Shown: positions 34,018 to 47,002 of the stretch, one piece after another
How the letters are laid out: each line of letters begins with the position of its first letter
How positions within the stretch are numbered: position 1 is the stretch's first letter
Assembly: GCA_964017065.1 (NCBI GenBank)
Contig: OZ024792.1
Span: 8,471,546 to 8,535,545, forward strand
Direction: 5' to 3'
Origin: Haliclona indistincta
Lineage: Eukaryota; Porifera; Demospongiae; Haplosclerida; Chalinidae
Length of the DNA stretch: 64,000 nt
The notes under the pieces: generated by a model
Databases searched by the model: none
What the model saw: only the letters and a program-made list of their open reading frames with translations
Told to the model about the DNA's origin: nothing
Made by a program: the position numbers and the translations under genes

Positions 34018-35866
34018 AAACAAAAACCACTGATCACCATCGATAACCACTGATAACAAACTATAACCACTGATAACCAACGATAACCAAGAAAAACCAC
34101 AATAACCACTGATCGCCAACAATAACCACTGATAACCAACGATAACAACTGATAACCAACTATAACCACTGATATCCAACGATAACCACTGATAACCAAC
34201 GATAACCACTCATAACCAACAATAACCACTGATAACCAACGATAACCAACTATAACCACTGATAACCAATGATAAACACTGATAACCTAGAATAACCACT
34301 GATCACCAACGATAATCACTGATAACCAATAATATTATAACCACTGATAACCGACAATAACCACTGATAACCAAGAATAACCACTGATAACCAAGAATAA
34401 CCACTGATAACAACAATAACCACTGATAACCAACGAGAACCAAGAATAACCAACTATAACCACTGATAACCAACAATAACAACTGATAACCAACGATAAC
34501 CAATGATAACCAACAATAACCAAGAATAACCAACTTTAACCACTGATAAGCAACAATAACCACTGATAACCAAGAATAACCACTGATAACCATGAATAAC
34601 CAGTGATAACAACAATAACCACTGATAACCAACGATAACCAAGAATAACCAACAATAACCACTGATCACCAACATAAACCACTGATCACCAACGATAACC
34701 ACTGATAACCAGCTATAACCACCGATAACAAACGATAACCAAGAAAAACCAACAATAACCACTGATCACCAACGATAACCACTGATAACCAACGATAACC
34801 AAGAATAACCAACTATAACCACTGATAACCAACATTAACCACTGATAACCAACGATAAAAACTGATAATCAACAATAACCACTGATAACCAACGATAACC
34901 ACTGATAACCAACGATAACCACTGATAACCAAACATAACCCCTGATAACCAAAAATAACAACTGATAACCAATGATAACCAATGATAAACAAGAATAACC
35001 AAGAACAAACAACTTTAACCACTGATAACCAACAATAACCATTGATAACCAACAATAACAACTGATAACCAACGATAACCGCTGAAAACCAACGATAACC
35101 GCTGATAACCAACTATAACATCTGATAACCAACGATAACCAAGAAAAACCAACAATAACCACTGATCACCAACGATTACCACTGATAACCAACGATAACC
35201 AAGAATAACCAACCATAACCACTGATAACCAACAATAACCACTGATAACAAACGATAACAACTGATAACCAACAATAACCACTGATAACCAACGATAACC
35301 ACTGATAACCAACGATAACCCCTGATAACCAACAATAACCACTGATAACCAACGATAACCAACTATAACCACTGATAACCAATGATAAACACTGATAACC
35401 TAGAATAACCACTAATATCCAACGATAATCACTGATACCTAATTATAACCACTGATGACCAACAATAACCACTGATAACCAAGAATACCACTGATAACCA
35501 AGAATAACCACTGATAACAACAATAACCACTGATAACCTAATATAACAACTGATAACCAATAATAACCTAGAGTAACCAACAATAACCACTGATAACCAA
35601 CAATAACCACTGATAACCAACAATAACCACTGATAACCAACAATAACCACTGATAACCACCGATTACCAAGAATAACCACTGATAACCAGGACTAACCAA
35701 GAATAACCAACAATAACCACTGATAACCAACGATAACCAAGTATAACAAACATTAACCCCTGATATCCAACAGTAACAACTGATAACCAACGATAAGTAA
35801 CGAAAACCACTGTTAACCAACCATAACCAAGAATAACCAACAATAACCACTGATAACCAACAATAA
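34018..35866 (-). repeat. 10-bp satellite block 10
   Basis: Includes small deletions that join units as 19-mers (CTGATAACAACAATAACC near 34410 and 35520), giving phase jumps in the 10-bp ladder. Confidence 0.97.
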
Positions 35867-36204
35867 GTATTAGTATATTGCCCTCACACGAGGGCAATAA
35901 CCGACATTAATGACCGTGGGAAAGTCGGTTGCCCGACTAACGGTCGAGGGCGCAGCCCGAGACTGTACGAGGGCAGCCGACTTTCCCGAGGTCATTAATG
36001 TCGGTTATTGCCCGAGTTGTGTAGGGCAATAAATGATTTATTGCATGGTTCATCACTGTGAGCGCAAAAACATCGTGAATTTTTCAAACTCGCAAAGACG
36101 CAACGGTCAGTTGCTATAGAAGACGCTACGCGCGGTCAATAACCTACATCAATGCCCTCGAATAGAGCAATCTGATTGGTCAAAGATGACGTACTATGTA
36201 ATAA
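35867..36204 (+). mobile_element. Hairpin element family F5, copy c
   Basis: More than 90% similar to F5b by eye. The hairpin is at about 35876-36032 with core GAGGGCGCAGCCCGAG. The body, about 36038-36204, ends ATGTAATAA. The family word is in the hairpin arm and near 36140 in the body. Confidence 0.9.
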
Positions 36205-36683
36205 CAACTGATAACCGACGATAACAAATGATAACCAAGAATAACCATTGATAACAAAGAATAACCACTGATAACCAACTATAACAACTGACAACCAACG
36301 ATAACCACTGATAACCAAAAATAACCACTGATAACAACGATATCCACTGATAACCAACAATAACCATTGATAACCAAGAATAACCACTGATAACCAACTA
36401 TAACATCTGATAACCAACGATAACCACTGATAACCAACGATAACCGCTGATAACCAAAATTAACCACTGATAACCAACAATAACCAAGAATAACCAACTT
36501 AAACCACTGATATCCAACAATAACCACTGATAACCAACAATAACCACTGAAAACCAACGATAACCACTGATAACCAACGATAACCACTGATAACCAACTA
36601 TAACCACTGATAACCAACGATAACCAAGAAAAACCAACAATAACCACTGATCACCAACAATAACCACTGATAACCAACTATAA
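36205..36683 (-). repeat. 10-bp satellite block 11
   Basis: Short block between F5c and F1b. Confidence 0.97.
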
Positions 36684-37331
36684 GTAATAGTTAACTCCCG
36701 GTCTCTGAGGCGATACGGGATATATACCGAGGTGGTTAATTAAGCTGTCCGAGGGCGGAGCCCGAGGATGGCATAATTAACCACCGAGGTATTATCCCGA
36801 TCGCCGAAGAGACCGGGAGTTAACTGACTTGTACCCCACCACCAGTCTTCTCGTGGTGTTTGTAGCTGCTCTGTAGCTTGTAAGCGAAGATCTACGAGCG
36901 ATGGGAGCCCAGGGCACTCGCCTCCAAGCGCACACTCGCCAGGTCTATAATGGCGAACGCCCGTGTTCAAGTTGGGCGACAAACGAAGCCTGGCGTCAAC
37001 TTTTGTGCAGCTAAAACGCACGGTAACTTGGCTTTCAGGCAGCAATGCTGGCTGACCTTTCCCAAATGTTAACACGTGCGCCAAAAATTTATTGATAATT
37101 TATTGACGATGGCCCACTAGTATCTGCTATTTTGTGGGGTATAAAGCTCCACGCACTTTCGCCGGGCGGGCAGGTGTGGACAAGGGACCAGTGCCACTTT
37201 GCCACTTCCTGGAAAATATCCATATTTGCCTGTTTTAACTTTAATATCCTGGAAAATATCCATATTTCCCTGTGTATATGGGATATATACCATGCCCTTT
37301 TCCTTTGATCTTTAGGTGTGGTGGGGTACAA
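36684..37331 (+). mobile_element. Hairpin element family F1, copy b
   Basis: An uninterrupted 648-bp copy. The hairpin is 36690-36824 and the body 36829-37331. The word GGGATATATACC occurs at about 36717 in the hairpin and about 37280 in the body. It provides the unoccupied form of the site where the Mutator-like element entered F1a. Confidence 0.93.
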
Positions 37332-39679
37332 CCACTGATTACCAACGATAACCAAGAAAAAACAACAATAACCACTGATCACCAACGATAACCACTGACA
37401 ACCAACAACAACTATTGATAACCAAGAATAACCACTGATAACCAACTATAACATCTGATAACCAACGATAACCACTGATAATAACGACAACTGCTGATAA
37501 CCAAAATTAACCACGGATAACCAACAATAACCAAGAATAACAAACTTTAACCACTGATAACCAACAATAACCACTGATAACCAACAATAACCACTGATAA
37601 CCAACGATAACCACTGTTAACCAACGATAACCACTGATAACCAACAATAACCACTGATCACCAACGATAACCACTGATAAACAACTATAACAACAGATAA
37701 CCAACGATAACCAAGTAAAGCCAACAATAACCACTGATCACCAACAATAACCACTGATAACCAACGTTAACCAAGAATAACCAACAATAACCACTGATAA
37801 CCAACAATAACAACTGATAACCAATGACAACAACTGATAACCAACAATATCCACTGATAACCAACGATAACCACTGATAACAAACGTTAACCACTGATAA
37901 CCAACAATAACCACTGATAACCAACGATAACCAAGAATAACCAACAATAACCACAGATAACCAACAATAACAACTGATAACCAACGATAACCAATGATAA
38001 CCAAGAATAACCAAGAATAACCAACTTAAACCACTGATAACCAACAATAACCACTGATAACCAACAATAACCACTGAAAACCAACGATAATCACTAATAA
38101 CCAACGATAACCACTGATAACCAACTATAACCACTGGCAACCAGCGATAACCAAGAAAAACCAACAATAACCACTGATCACCAACGATAACCACCGATAA
38201 CCAACAATAACCACTGATAACCAACGATAACCAAGAATAACCAACAATAACCACTGATAACCAACAATAACCACTGATAACCAATGATAACAACAGATAA
38301 CCAATATTAACCACTGATATCCAACGATAACCACTGATAACCAGCGATAACCACTCATAACCAACAATAACCACTGATAACCAACAATAACCACTGATAA
38401 CCAACAATAACCACTGATAACCAACGATAACCACTGTTAACCAACGATAACAACTGATAACCAACAATAACCACTGATCACCAACGATAACCACTGATAA
38501 GCAACTATAACCACTGATAACCAACAATAACCACAGAAAACCAACGATAATCACTAATAACCAACGATAACCACTGATAACCAACTATAACCACTGACAA
38601 CCAGCGATAACCAAGAAAAACCAACAATAACCACTGATCACCAACGATAACCACCGATAACCAACGATAACCACTGATAACCAACGATAACCACAGTTAA
38701 CCAACGATAACCACTGATAACCAACTATAACCACTGACAACCAGCGATAACCAAGAAAAACCAACAATAACCACTGATCACCAACGATAACCACTGATAA
38801 CCAACGATAACCAAGAATAACCAACAATAACCACTCATAACCAACAATAACCACTGATAACCAACGATAACCAACAATAAACTCTGATAACCGACAATAA
38901 CCACTGATAACCAACGATAACAACTGATAACCAACAATAACCACTGATAACCAACAATAACCACTGATAACCAATAATAACCACTGATAACCAAGAATAA
39001 CCACTGATAACCAACGATAACCACTGATAACCAACGATAACCAAGAATAACCAACAATAACCACTGATAACCAACAATAACCACTGATAACCAACGATAA
39101 CAACTGATAACCATCAATAACCACTGATAACCAACAATAACCACTGTTAACCAACGATAACAACTGATAACCAACTATAACCACTGATAACCAACAATAA
39201 CCACAGATAACCAAGAATAACCACTGATAACCAACGATAACAACTGATAACCAACGATAACCAAGAATAACCAACATTAACCACTGATAACCAACCATAA
39301 CCACTTATAACATACGATAGCAACCGATAACCAATAATAACCTCTGATAACCAACAATAACCACTGATAACCAAGAATAACCACTGATAACCAAGAATAA
39401 CCACTGATAACAACGATAACCACTGATAACCAACAACAACCATTGATAACCAAGAATAACCGCTGATAACCAACAATAACCACCGATAACCAAGCATAAC
39501 CGCTGAAAACCAAGAATAACCACTGATAACCAACGATAACCAACTATAAACACTGATAACCAACAATAACCACTGATAACCAACAATTACCACTGATAAC
39601 CAACGATAACAACTGATAAACATCAATAACCACTGATAACCAACAATAACCACTAATAACAGAGAATAACCACTGATAA
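37332..39679 (-). repeat. 10-bp satellite block 12
   Basis: At 2.3 kb, with clear higher-order repeats: the segment with CCAGCGATAACCAAGAAAAACC recurs near 38145, 38600 and 38750. Confidence 0.97.
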
Positions 39680-40239
39680 GTACTAGTTAAACAACAGTCC
39701 GAGGGCAGTATGGAATATACACGAGGGCAATCGAATTAGAGCCCGAGGGGTCTAATTGGATTGCACGAGTGGATATTCCATACTGCCCGAGGGACCGTTG
39801 TTTAACGTGTTTGTATCGCACCTCGTGGGCGTATCCCACTGCATTGTACTGTTTTTAGTATCGCTTGTGCTATTTTTAGTATCACACGTGCTATAGTAAA
39901 GACCACAATGGAACCCACTAGCACAAGGAAGCTTAAGCGGTATATAAAGCAAACGCAATAGTGCTCTGTACCTTCCGGCAGGGCTTGCCCTACCACTATT
40001 TTTCTACCACGTTGTCAACACTGTACCACGTTAAAAATTTTTTGGGCTTCTTGCCCTTTACGCAGATATTGTCTGTTCCTTCAGACAATATCTGCACCCG
40101 GGCAATATATCGTGGCCCCGGGCAATATATTCCATATTGCCCTAGGGCAGCAATATATTCCATATTGCCCAGCAGTTGGGGCAGTATGGAATATATTGCC
40201 CAGGCGGTGCCTTTGATACGCCCACGAGGTGGGATACAA
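39680..40239 (+). mobile_element. Hairpin element family F4, single copy
   Basis: The terminal GTACTA is followed by a hairpin at 39686-39806 from GTTAAACAACAGTCC to GGACCGTTGTTTAAC, and a body at 39811-40239 bounded by TTGTATCGCACCTCGTGG and CCACGAGGTGGGATACAA. The word CAGTATGGAATATA is in the hairpin (39707) and near the body end (40181). The core is the shortened GAGCCCGAGGGG. The body contains stacked GGGCAATATAT repeats near 40105-40200. Confidence 0.9.
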
Positions 40240-41593
40240 CCATCTATAACCACTAATAACTAACAATAACCACTGTTAACCAACGATAACAACTGATAAC
40301 CAACAGTAACCACTGATAACCAAAAATAACCACAGATAACCAAGAATAACCACTGATAACCAACGATAACAACTGATAACCAACGATAACCAAGAATAAC
40401 CAGCATTAACCACTGATAACCAACCAAAACCACTGATAACCAACGATAACAACCGATAACCAATAATAACCACTGATAACCAACAATAACCACTGATAAC
40501 CAACAATAATCACTGATAACCAAGAGTAACCACTGATAACAACGATAACCACTGATAATCAACAATAACCATTGATAACCAAGAATAACCACAGATAACC
40601 AAGAATAACCACTGATAACCAACGATAACAACTGATAACCAACGATAACCAAGAATAACCAGCATTAACCACTGATAACCAACCAAAACCACTGATAACC
40701 AACGATAACAACTGAGAACCATCAATAACCACTGATAACCGACAATAACCACTTATGACAGAGTATAACCACTGATAACCATCGATAACCACTGATAACC
40801 AACTATAACCACTGTTAACCAACGATAACAACTGATAACCAACAATAACCACTGATAACCAACAATTACAACTGATAACCAACGATAACCAATGTTAACC
40901 AATAATAACCAAGAATAACCAACTTTAACCACTGATAACCAATAATAACCACTGATAACCAACAATAACAACCGATAACGATCGATCACCACTGATAACC
41001 AACGATAACCGCTGATAACCAACGATAACCACTGATAACCAACTATAACCACTGATAACCAACGATAACCAAGAAAAACCAACAATAACCTCTGATCACC
41101 AACGATAAGCACTGATAACAAACTATAACCACTGATAACCAACGATAACCAAGGAAAACCAACTATAACCACTGATCACCAACGATAACCACTGATAACC
41201 AACGATAACCACTCATAACCAACAATAACCACTGTTAACCAACGATAACCAACTATAAACACTGATAACCAACAATAACCACTGATAACCAACGATAACA
41301 AATGATAACCATCAATAACCACTGACAACCAACAATAACCAAGAATAACCACTGATAACCAAGGATAACCACTGTTAACCAACAATAACCACTGATAACC
41401 AACAATAACCACTGATAACCAAGAATAACCACTGATAACCAAGAATAACCCCTCTTAACAACGATAACCACTGATAACAAACAATAACCATTGATAAAAT
41501 TAGAATAACCGCTGATAACCAACGATAACCACCGATAACCAAGCATAACCGCTGATAACCAAGAATAACCACTGATAAGCAACGATAACCAAC
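40240..41593 (-). repeat. 10-bp satellite block 13
   Basis: Carries an internal ~250-bp duplication: the stretch with AACCAGCATTAACC and AACCAACCAAAACC recurs near 40400 and 40660. Confidence 0.97.
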
Positions 41594-41946
41594 TTTAAAC
41601 TATGACATGAATATTTCTCTTTGATGAAATGAGGTGTCTGAATTCCCATATATACCTGCAGCAAAGCCATACAATGCACCACTTATTATACCATTAGCCA
41701 TACAATGCACCATATAATGCCATACAATGCACCATACAAGCCATACAACGCACATAGTTTAAATAGGTTAAACACCTCGTTGCCATACAATGCACCATAC
41801 AAGCCATACAATGCACCATACAATGCACATAGTTTAAATAGGTTAAACACCTCATTGTCGGTGTATATGTGAATTTGCACACCTCGGGCTTCGCCCTCGG
41901 TGTCCAAATTCCCATATACACCTCCACCTCGGTGTTTAGCCGACAT
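41594..41946 (-). mobile_element. Hairpin element family F7, copy b (short, non-autonomous)
   Basis: The body is bounded by TTTAAACTATGACATG and GCACATAGTTTAAA and contains CATACAATGCACCATA repeats. The hairpin runs from GGTTAAACACC to GGTGTTTAGCC with core CCTCGGGCTTCGCCCTCGG. Its first ~60 bp match the reversed right end of the recombinase-bearing element at 59412-61264 (TTTGATGAAATGAGGTGT against TTTGATTTGATGAGGTAT, and AATTCCCATATA). The empty target of the gypsy insertion is at 41746-41749. Confidence 0.9.
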
Positions 41947-43375
41947 ATAAACACTGATAACCAACAATAACCACTGATAACCAATAATAACCACTGATAA
42001 CCAACGATAACAACTGATAACCATCAATAACCACTGATAACCAATCATAACCACTTATAACAGAGAATAACCACTAATAACCATCTATAACCACTGATAA
42101 CCAACAATAACCACTGTTAACCAACGATAACAACAGATAACCAAGAATAACCACTGATAACCAACGATAACAACTGATAACCAACGATAACCAAGAATAA
42201 CCAACATTAACCACTGATAACCAACCATAACCACTGATAACCAACGATAAGAACCGATAACCATTAATAACCACTGATAACCAACATTAACCACTGATAA
42301 CCAACAATTACCATTGATAACCTAGAATAACCGCTGATAACAAACGATAACCACCGATAACCAAGCATAACCGCTGATAACCAAGAATAACCACTGATAG
42401 CCAACGATAACCTCTGATAACCAACTATAACCAAGAATAACCAACAATAACCTCTGATAACCAACGATAACAACCGATAACTATCAATAACCACTGATAA
42501 CCAACAATAACCACTGATAACCAACGATAACCAAGGATAACCAACTATAACCTCTGATAACCAACAATAACCACTGATAACCAACGATAACAACTGCTAA
42601 CCATCAATAACCACTAATAACCGTCAATAACCACTTATAACAGAGAATAACCACTGATAACCATCGATAACTACTGATAACCAACAATAACCACTGATAA
42701 CCAACAATAACCACAGATAACCAAGAATAACCACTGATGACCAACGATAACAACTGATAACCAACGATAACCAAGAAAAACCAACATTAACCACTGACAA
42801 CCAACCATAACCACTGATAACCAACGATAACAACCGATAACCAATAATAACCTCTGATAACCAAGAAAAACCACTGATAACAACGATAACCACTGATAAC
42901 CAACAATAAACATTGATAACCAAGAATAACCGCTGATAACCAAGAATAACCGCTGATAATCAACGATAACCACTGATAACCAACGATAACCACTGATAAC
43001 CAACAAGAACCTAGAATTAACAACAATAACCACTGATGAGCAACGATAACCAAGAATAACAAACAATAACCACTGATAACCAACAATAACAACTGATAAT
43101 CAACGATAACCAACGATAACCACTGATAACCAAGAATAACCAAGAATAACCAACTATAACCACTGATAACCAACGATAACAAAGAATAACCAACAATAAC
43201 CACTGATAAATAACAATAAGAACTGATAACCAACGATAACCAATGATAACCAACGATAACCAAGAATAACCAACTTTAACCACTGATAACCAACAATAAC
43301 CACTGATAACGGAGAATAACAACCGATAACGAACGATCACCACTGATAACCAACGATAACCGCTGATAACCAACA
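41947..43375 (-). repeat. 10-bp satellite block 14
   Basis: Shares higher-order segments with blocks 16 and 17 (AAGCATAACCGCTG, TATAACAGAG). Confidence 0.97.
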
Positions 43376-44033
43376 TTGTACTTCACCACACCCAAAGATC
43401 AAAGGAGAATGGCATGGTATATATCCCATATACAGAGGAAAATATGGATATTTTCCAGGATATTAAAGTTAAAACAGGCAAATATGGTTATTTTCCAGGA
43501 AGTGGCAAAGTGGCAAAAGTCCCTTGTCCACACCTGCCCACCCGGCGAAAGTGAGTGGAGCTTTATACCCCACAAAATAGCAGATACTAGTGGGCCATCG
43601 TCAATAAATTATCAATAAATTTTTGGTGCACGTGTTACCCTTTGGGAAAGGTCAGCCAGCATTGCTGCCTGAAAGCCAAGTTACCGTGCGTTTTAGCTGA
43701 ACAAAAGTTGACGCCAGGCTTCGTTTGTCGCCCAACTTGAACACGGGCGTTCGCCATTATAGACCTGGCGAGTGTGCGCTTGGAGACGAGTGCCCTGGGC
43801 TCCCATCGCTCGTAGATCTTCGCTTACAAAATACAGAACAGCTACGAGCAGCTACAAACATCACGAGAAGACTGGTGGTGGGGTACAAGTCAGTTAACTC
43901 CCGGTTTCTTCGGCGATCGGGATAATACCTCGGTGTTTAATTATGCCATCCTCGGGCTCCGCCCTCGGACAGCATAATTAACCACCTCGGTATATATCGC
44001 GGATCGCCTCAGAGACCGGGAGTTAACTATTAC
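43376..44033 (-). mobile_element. Hairpin element family F1, copy c
   Basis: Reverse orientation. The body starts TTGTACTTC at 43376 and the hairpin is 43893-44027, followed by TATTAC and satellite. The left flank CCAACA and right flank ATAACC form an uninterrupted satellite unit. Confidence 0.92.
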
Positions 44034-44461
44034 ATAACCACTGATAACCAACAATAACCAAGAATAACCAAATTTAACCACTGATAACCAACGATAACCA
44101 CTGATAACCAACGATAACCACTGATAACCAACTATAACCACTGATAACCAACGATAACCAAGAAAAACCAACAAAAACCACTGATCTCCAAAGATAATCA
44201 CTGATAACCAACTATAACCACTGATAACCAACGATAACCACTGATAACCAAGAATAACCACGGATAACCAACGATAACCACTGATAACCAACGATAACCA
44301 ATAATAACAAACAATAACCACTTATAACCAACTATAACCACTGATAACCAACGATAACCGTGAATAACCAACAATAACCACTGATAACCTACAATAACCA
44401 ATAATAACCAACGAGAACAACTGATAACCAAATATAACCACTGATAACCAACTATAACCAC
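44034..44461 (-). repeat. 10-bp satellite block 15
   Basis: Short block. It has the AATATAACC and AACGAGAAC variants seen again at 48770, 50990 and 52800. Confidence 0.97.
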
Positions 44462-45381
44462 TTTGGTAGCTCAGGAAGCTCTAACATCAAAGGCACCGCT
44501 AGTGGAATATATCCCATACCACTGCGGATTTCAGGGCAATACTTATATCCCTCAGGAAGTAGTTCTACTTCCTGGGGAATATATATATCGCCCAGGTAGT
44601 CACGCTCACTTCCTGGGGAATATTTATATCCTCCAGGAAGTCAGCTGACTTCAAAAGTTACCTCCCACTTACCCCTCCGTACGAAGGGAGGAGACGCTGG
44701 CTTCACAGAGGGTGAAGCCGAAGTTGCCTTTGAAGAGATTGCGGCGATTTTATAGCACTAAAGTTTCATGACACTTGTGGGACTCAAATAGTGCGAAAAA
44801 AGGGCGTCTTGAACTTGTGGACAACAAAAATAAACCAGCCATAATCATGTAAAGGGAACTATTTGCAGCATCTAAAAGCAAGACTAAGTTTGGAGCATCA
44901 ACCAAGCTCGTCGGAAGGGCCAAGCTCAAGCTTAGCAAAGAACGCGTTACTCGAGACAAACGCCGGGACCGTTCGACAGTGACGAACGACGTCGGTCACG
45001 GAATGGCTGGACAAACTACTGCAACCTAGGTTTGTTAAGCTGCAAAGGCTACATAACTAAATGCGGGACCCACACGTATGCCTCAGCGAGGCTTACCGTT
45101 GCTGTCAGTTCTTCTGGCGGTCAACCAATGATCACTCGCGTACTCGAGAAAGTTGGCTTATTCAGGTTAGTAAACGAACGAAAGTGTGCAGAAAGCCAGT
45201 CTTGCTGTTGGATCTTAGAGCTTTCTGAGCTACAAAATGGTTAACCCATGGGTTATTCGACAGTATGGAATATACCCTCGGCGGTTAATTATACCGCCCT
45301 CGGGCTACGCCCTCGGGCAGTATAATTAACCAGCCACGGGTATATCCCATACCGCCTCGGAACCCATGGGTTAACCTATAC
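44462..45381 (+). mobile_element. Hairpin element family F3, copy a
   Basis: The body at 44462-45237 is bounded by TTTGGTAGCTCAGGAAGC and GCTTTCTGAGCTACAAAA. The hairpin at 45239-45376 runs from GGTTAACCCATGGG to CCCATGGGTTAACC with core CCTCGGGCTACGCCCTCGG, and the terminal is TATAC. The body word GTGGAATATATCCC (44501) pairs with TATGGAATATACCC (45264) in the hairpin. The body also has three near-copies of CTTCCTGGGGAATAT. The unoccupied Harbinger target TTA is at 44947-44949. Confidence 0.92.
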
Positions 45382-46320
45382 ATAACCAACAATGACCACT
45401 GATAACCAACGACAATCACTGATAACCAACGATAACAACTGATAACCATCAATAACCACTGATAACCAGCAATTACCAAGAATAACATCTGATAACCAAT
45501 GATAACCACTGATAACCAGCAATAACCACTGTTAACCAACGATAACAACTGATAACCAACAATAACCACTGATAACCAACATTAACCACTGATAACCAAG
45601 AATAACCACTGATAACCAACGATAACCACTGATAACCAACGATAACCAAGAATGACCAACATTAACCACTGATAACCAACCATAACCACTGATAACCAAC
45701 GATAACAACTGATAACCAATAATAACCACTCATAACCAACAATAACCACTGATAACAAACGATAACCAACTATAAACAGTGATAACCAACAATAACCACT
45801 GATAACCAACGATAACAACTGGTAACCATCAATAACCACTGATAGCCAACAATAACCAAGAATAACCACTGATAACCAACAATAACAACTGATAACCAAG
45901 AATAACCACTAATAATAAAGATAACCACTGATAACCAACAATAACCATTGATAACCGAGAATAACTGCTGATAACCAACGATAACCTCCGATAACCAAGC
46001 ATAACCGCTGATAACCAAGAATAACCACTGAGAACCAACGATAACCACTGATAACCAACTATAACAAAGAATAACCAACAATAACCACAGATAACTAACA
46101 ATAACCACTGATAACCAACGATAACAACTGATAACTATCAATAACCACTGATAACCAACAATAACCACTTATAACAGAGTATAACCACTGATAACCAACG
46201 ATAACCACTGATAACCAACAATAACCACTGTTAACCAACGATAACAACTGATAACCAGCAATAACCACTGATAACCAACAATAACCACTGATAACCAAGA
46301 ATAACCACTGATAACCAACG
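45382..46320 (-). repeat. 10-bp satellite block 16
   Basis: Contains the TATAAACAGTG and AAGCATAACCGCTG higher-order segment shared with 53380-53600. Confidence 0.97.
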
Positions 46321-47002
46321 TTGTACCCCACCACACCCAAAGATCAAAGGAAAATGGCATGGTATATATCCCATATACCCAGGGAAATATGGATATTTTC
46401 CAGGATATTAAAGTTAAACCAAGCCAATATGGATATTTTCCAGGAAGTGGCAAAGTGGCACTAGTCCCTTGTCCACACCTGCCCACCCGGCGAAAGTGCG
46501 TGGAGCTTTATACCCCACAAAATAGCAGATACTAGTGGGCCATCGTCAATAAATTATCAATAATTTATTGGCGCACGTGTTAACCTTTGGGAAAGGTCAG
46601 CCAGCATTGCTGCCTGAAAGCCAAGTTACCGTGCGTTTTAGCTGCACCAAAGTTGACGCCAGGCTTCGTTTGTCGCCCAACTTGAACACGGGCGTTCTCC
46701 ATTATAGACCTGGCGAGTGTGCGCTTGGAGGAGAGTGCCCTGGGCTCCCATCCGCTCGTAGATCTTCGCTTACAAGCTACAGAACAGCTCGTAGATCTTC
46801 GCTTACAAGCAACAGAACAGCTACAAACACCACAAGAAGACTGGTGGTTGGGTACAAGTCTGTTAACTCCCGGTCTCTTCGGCGATCAAGATAATACCTC
46901 GGTGGATAATTATGCCATCCTCGGGCTCCGCCCTCGGACAGCATAATTAACCACCTCGGTATATATCCCGTATCGCCTCAGAGACCGGGAGTTAACTATT
47001 AC
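46321..47002 (-). mobile_element. Hairpin element family F1, copy d
   Basis: Reverse orientation. The body begins TTGTACCCCACC and the hairpin is 46862-46996. It has an extra ~30-bp duplication of CGTAGATCTTCGCTTAC near 46765-46805. The flanks CCAACG and ATAAC make a perfect unit. Confidence 0.92.
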
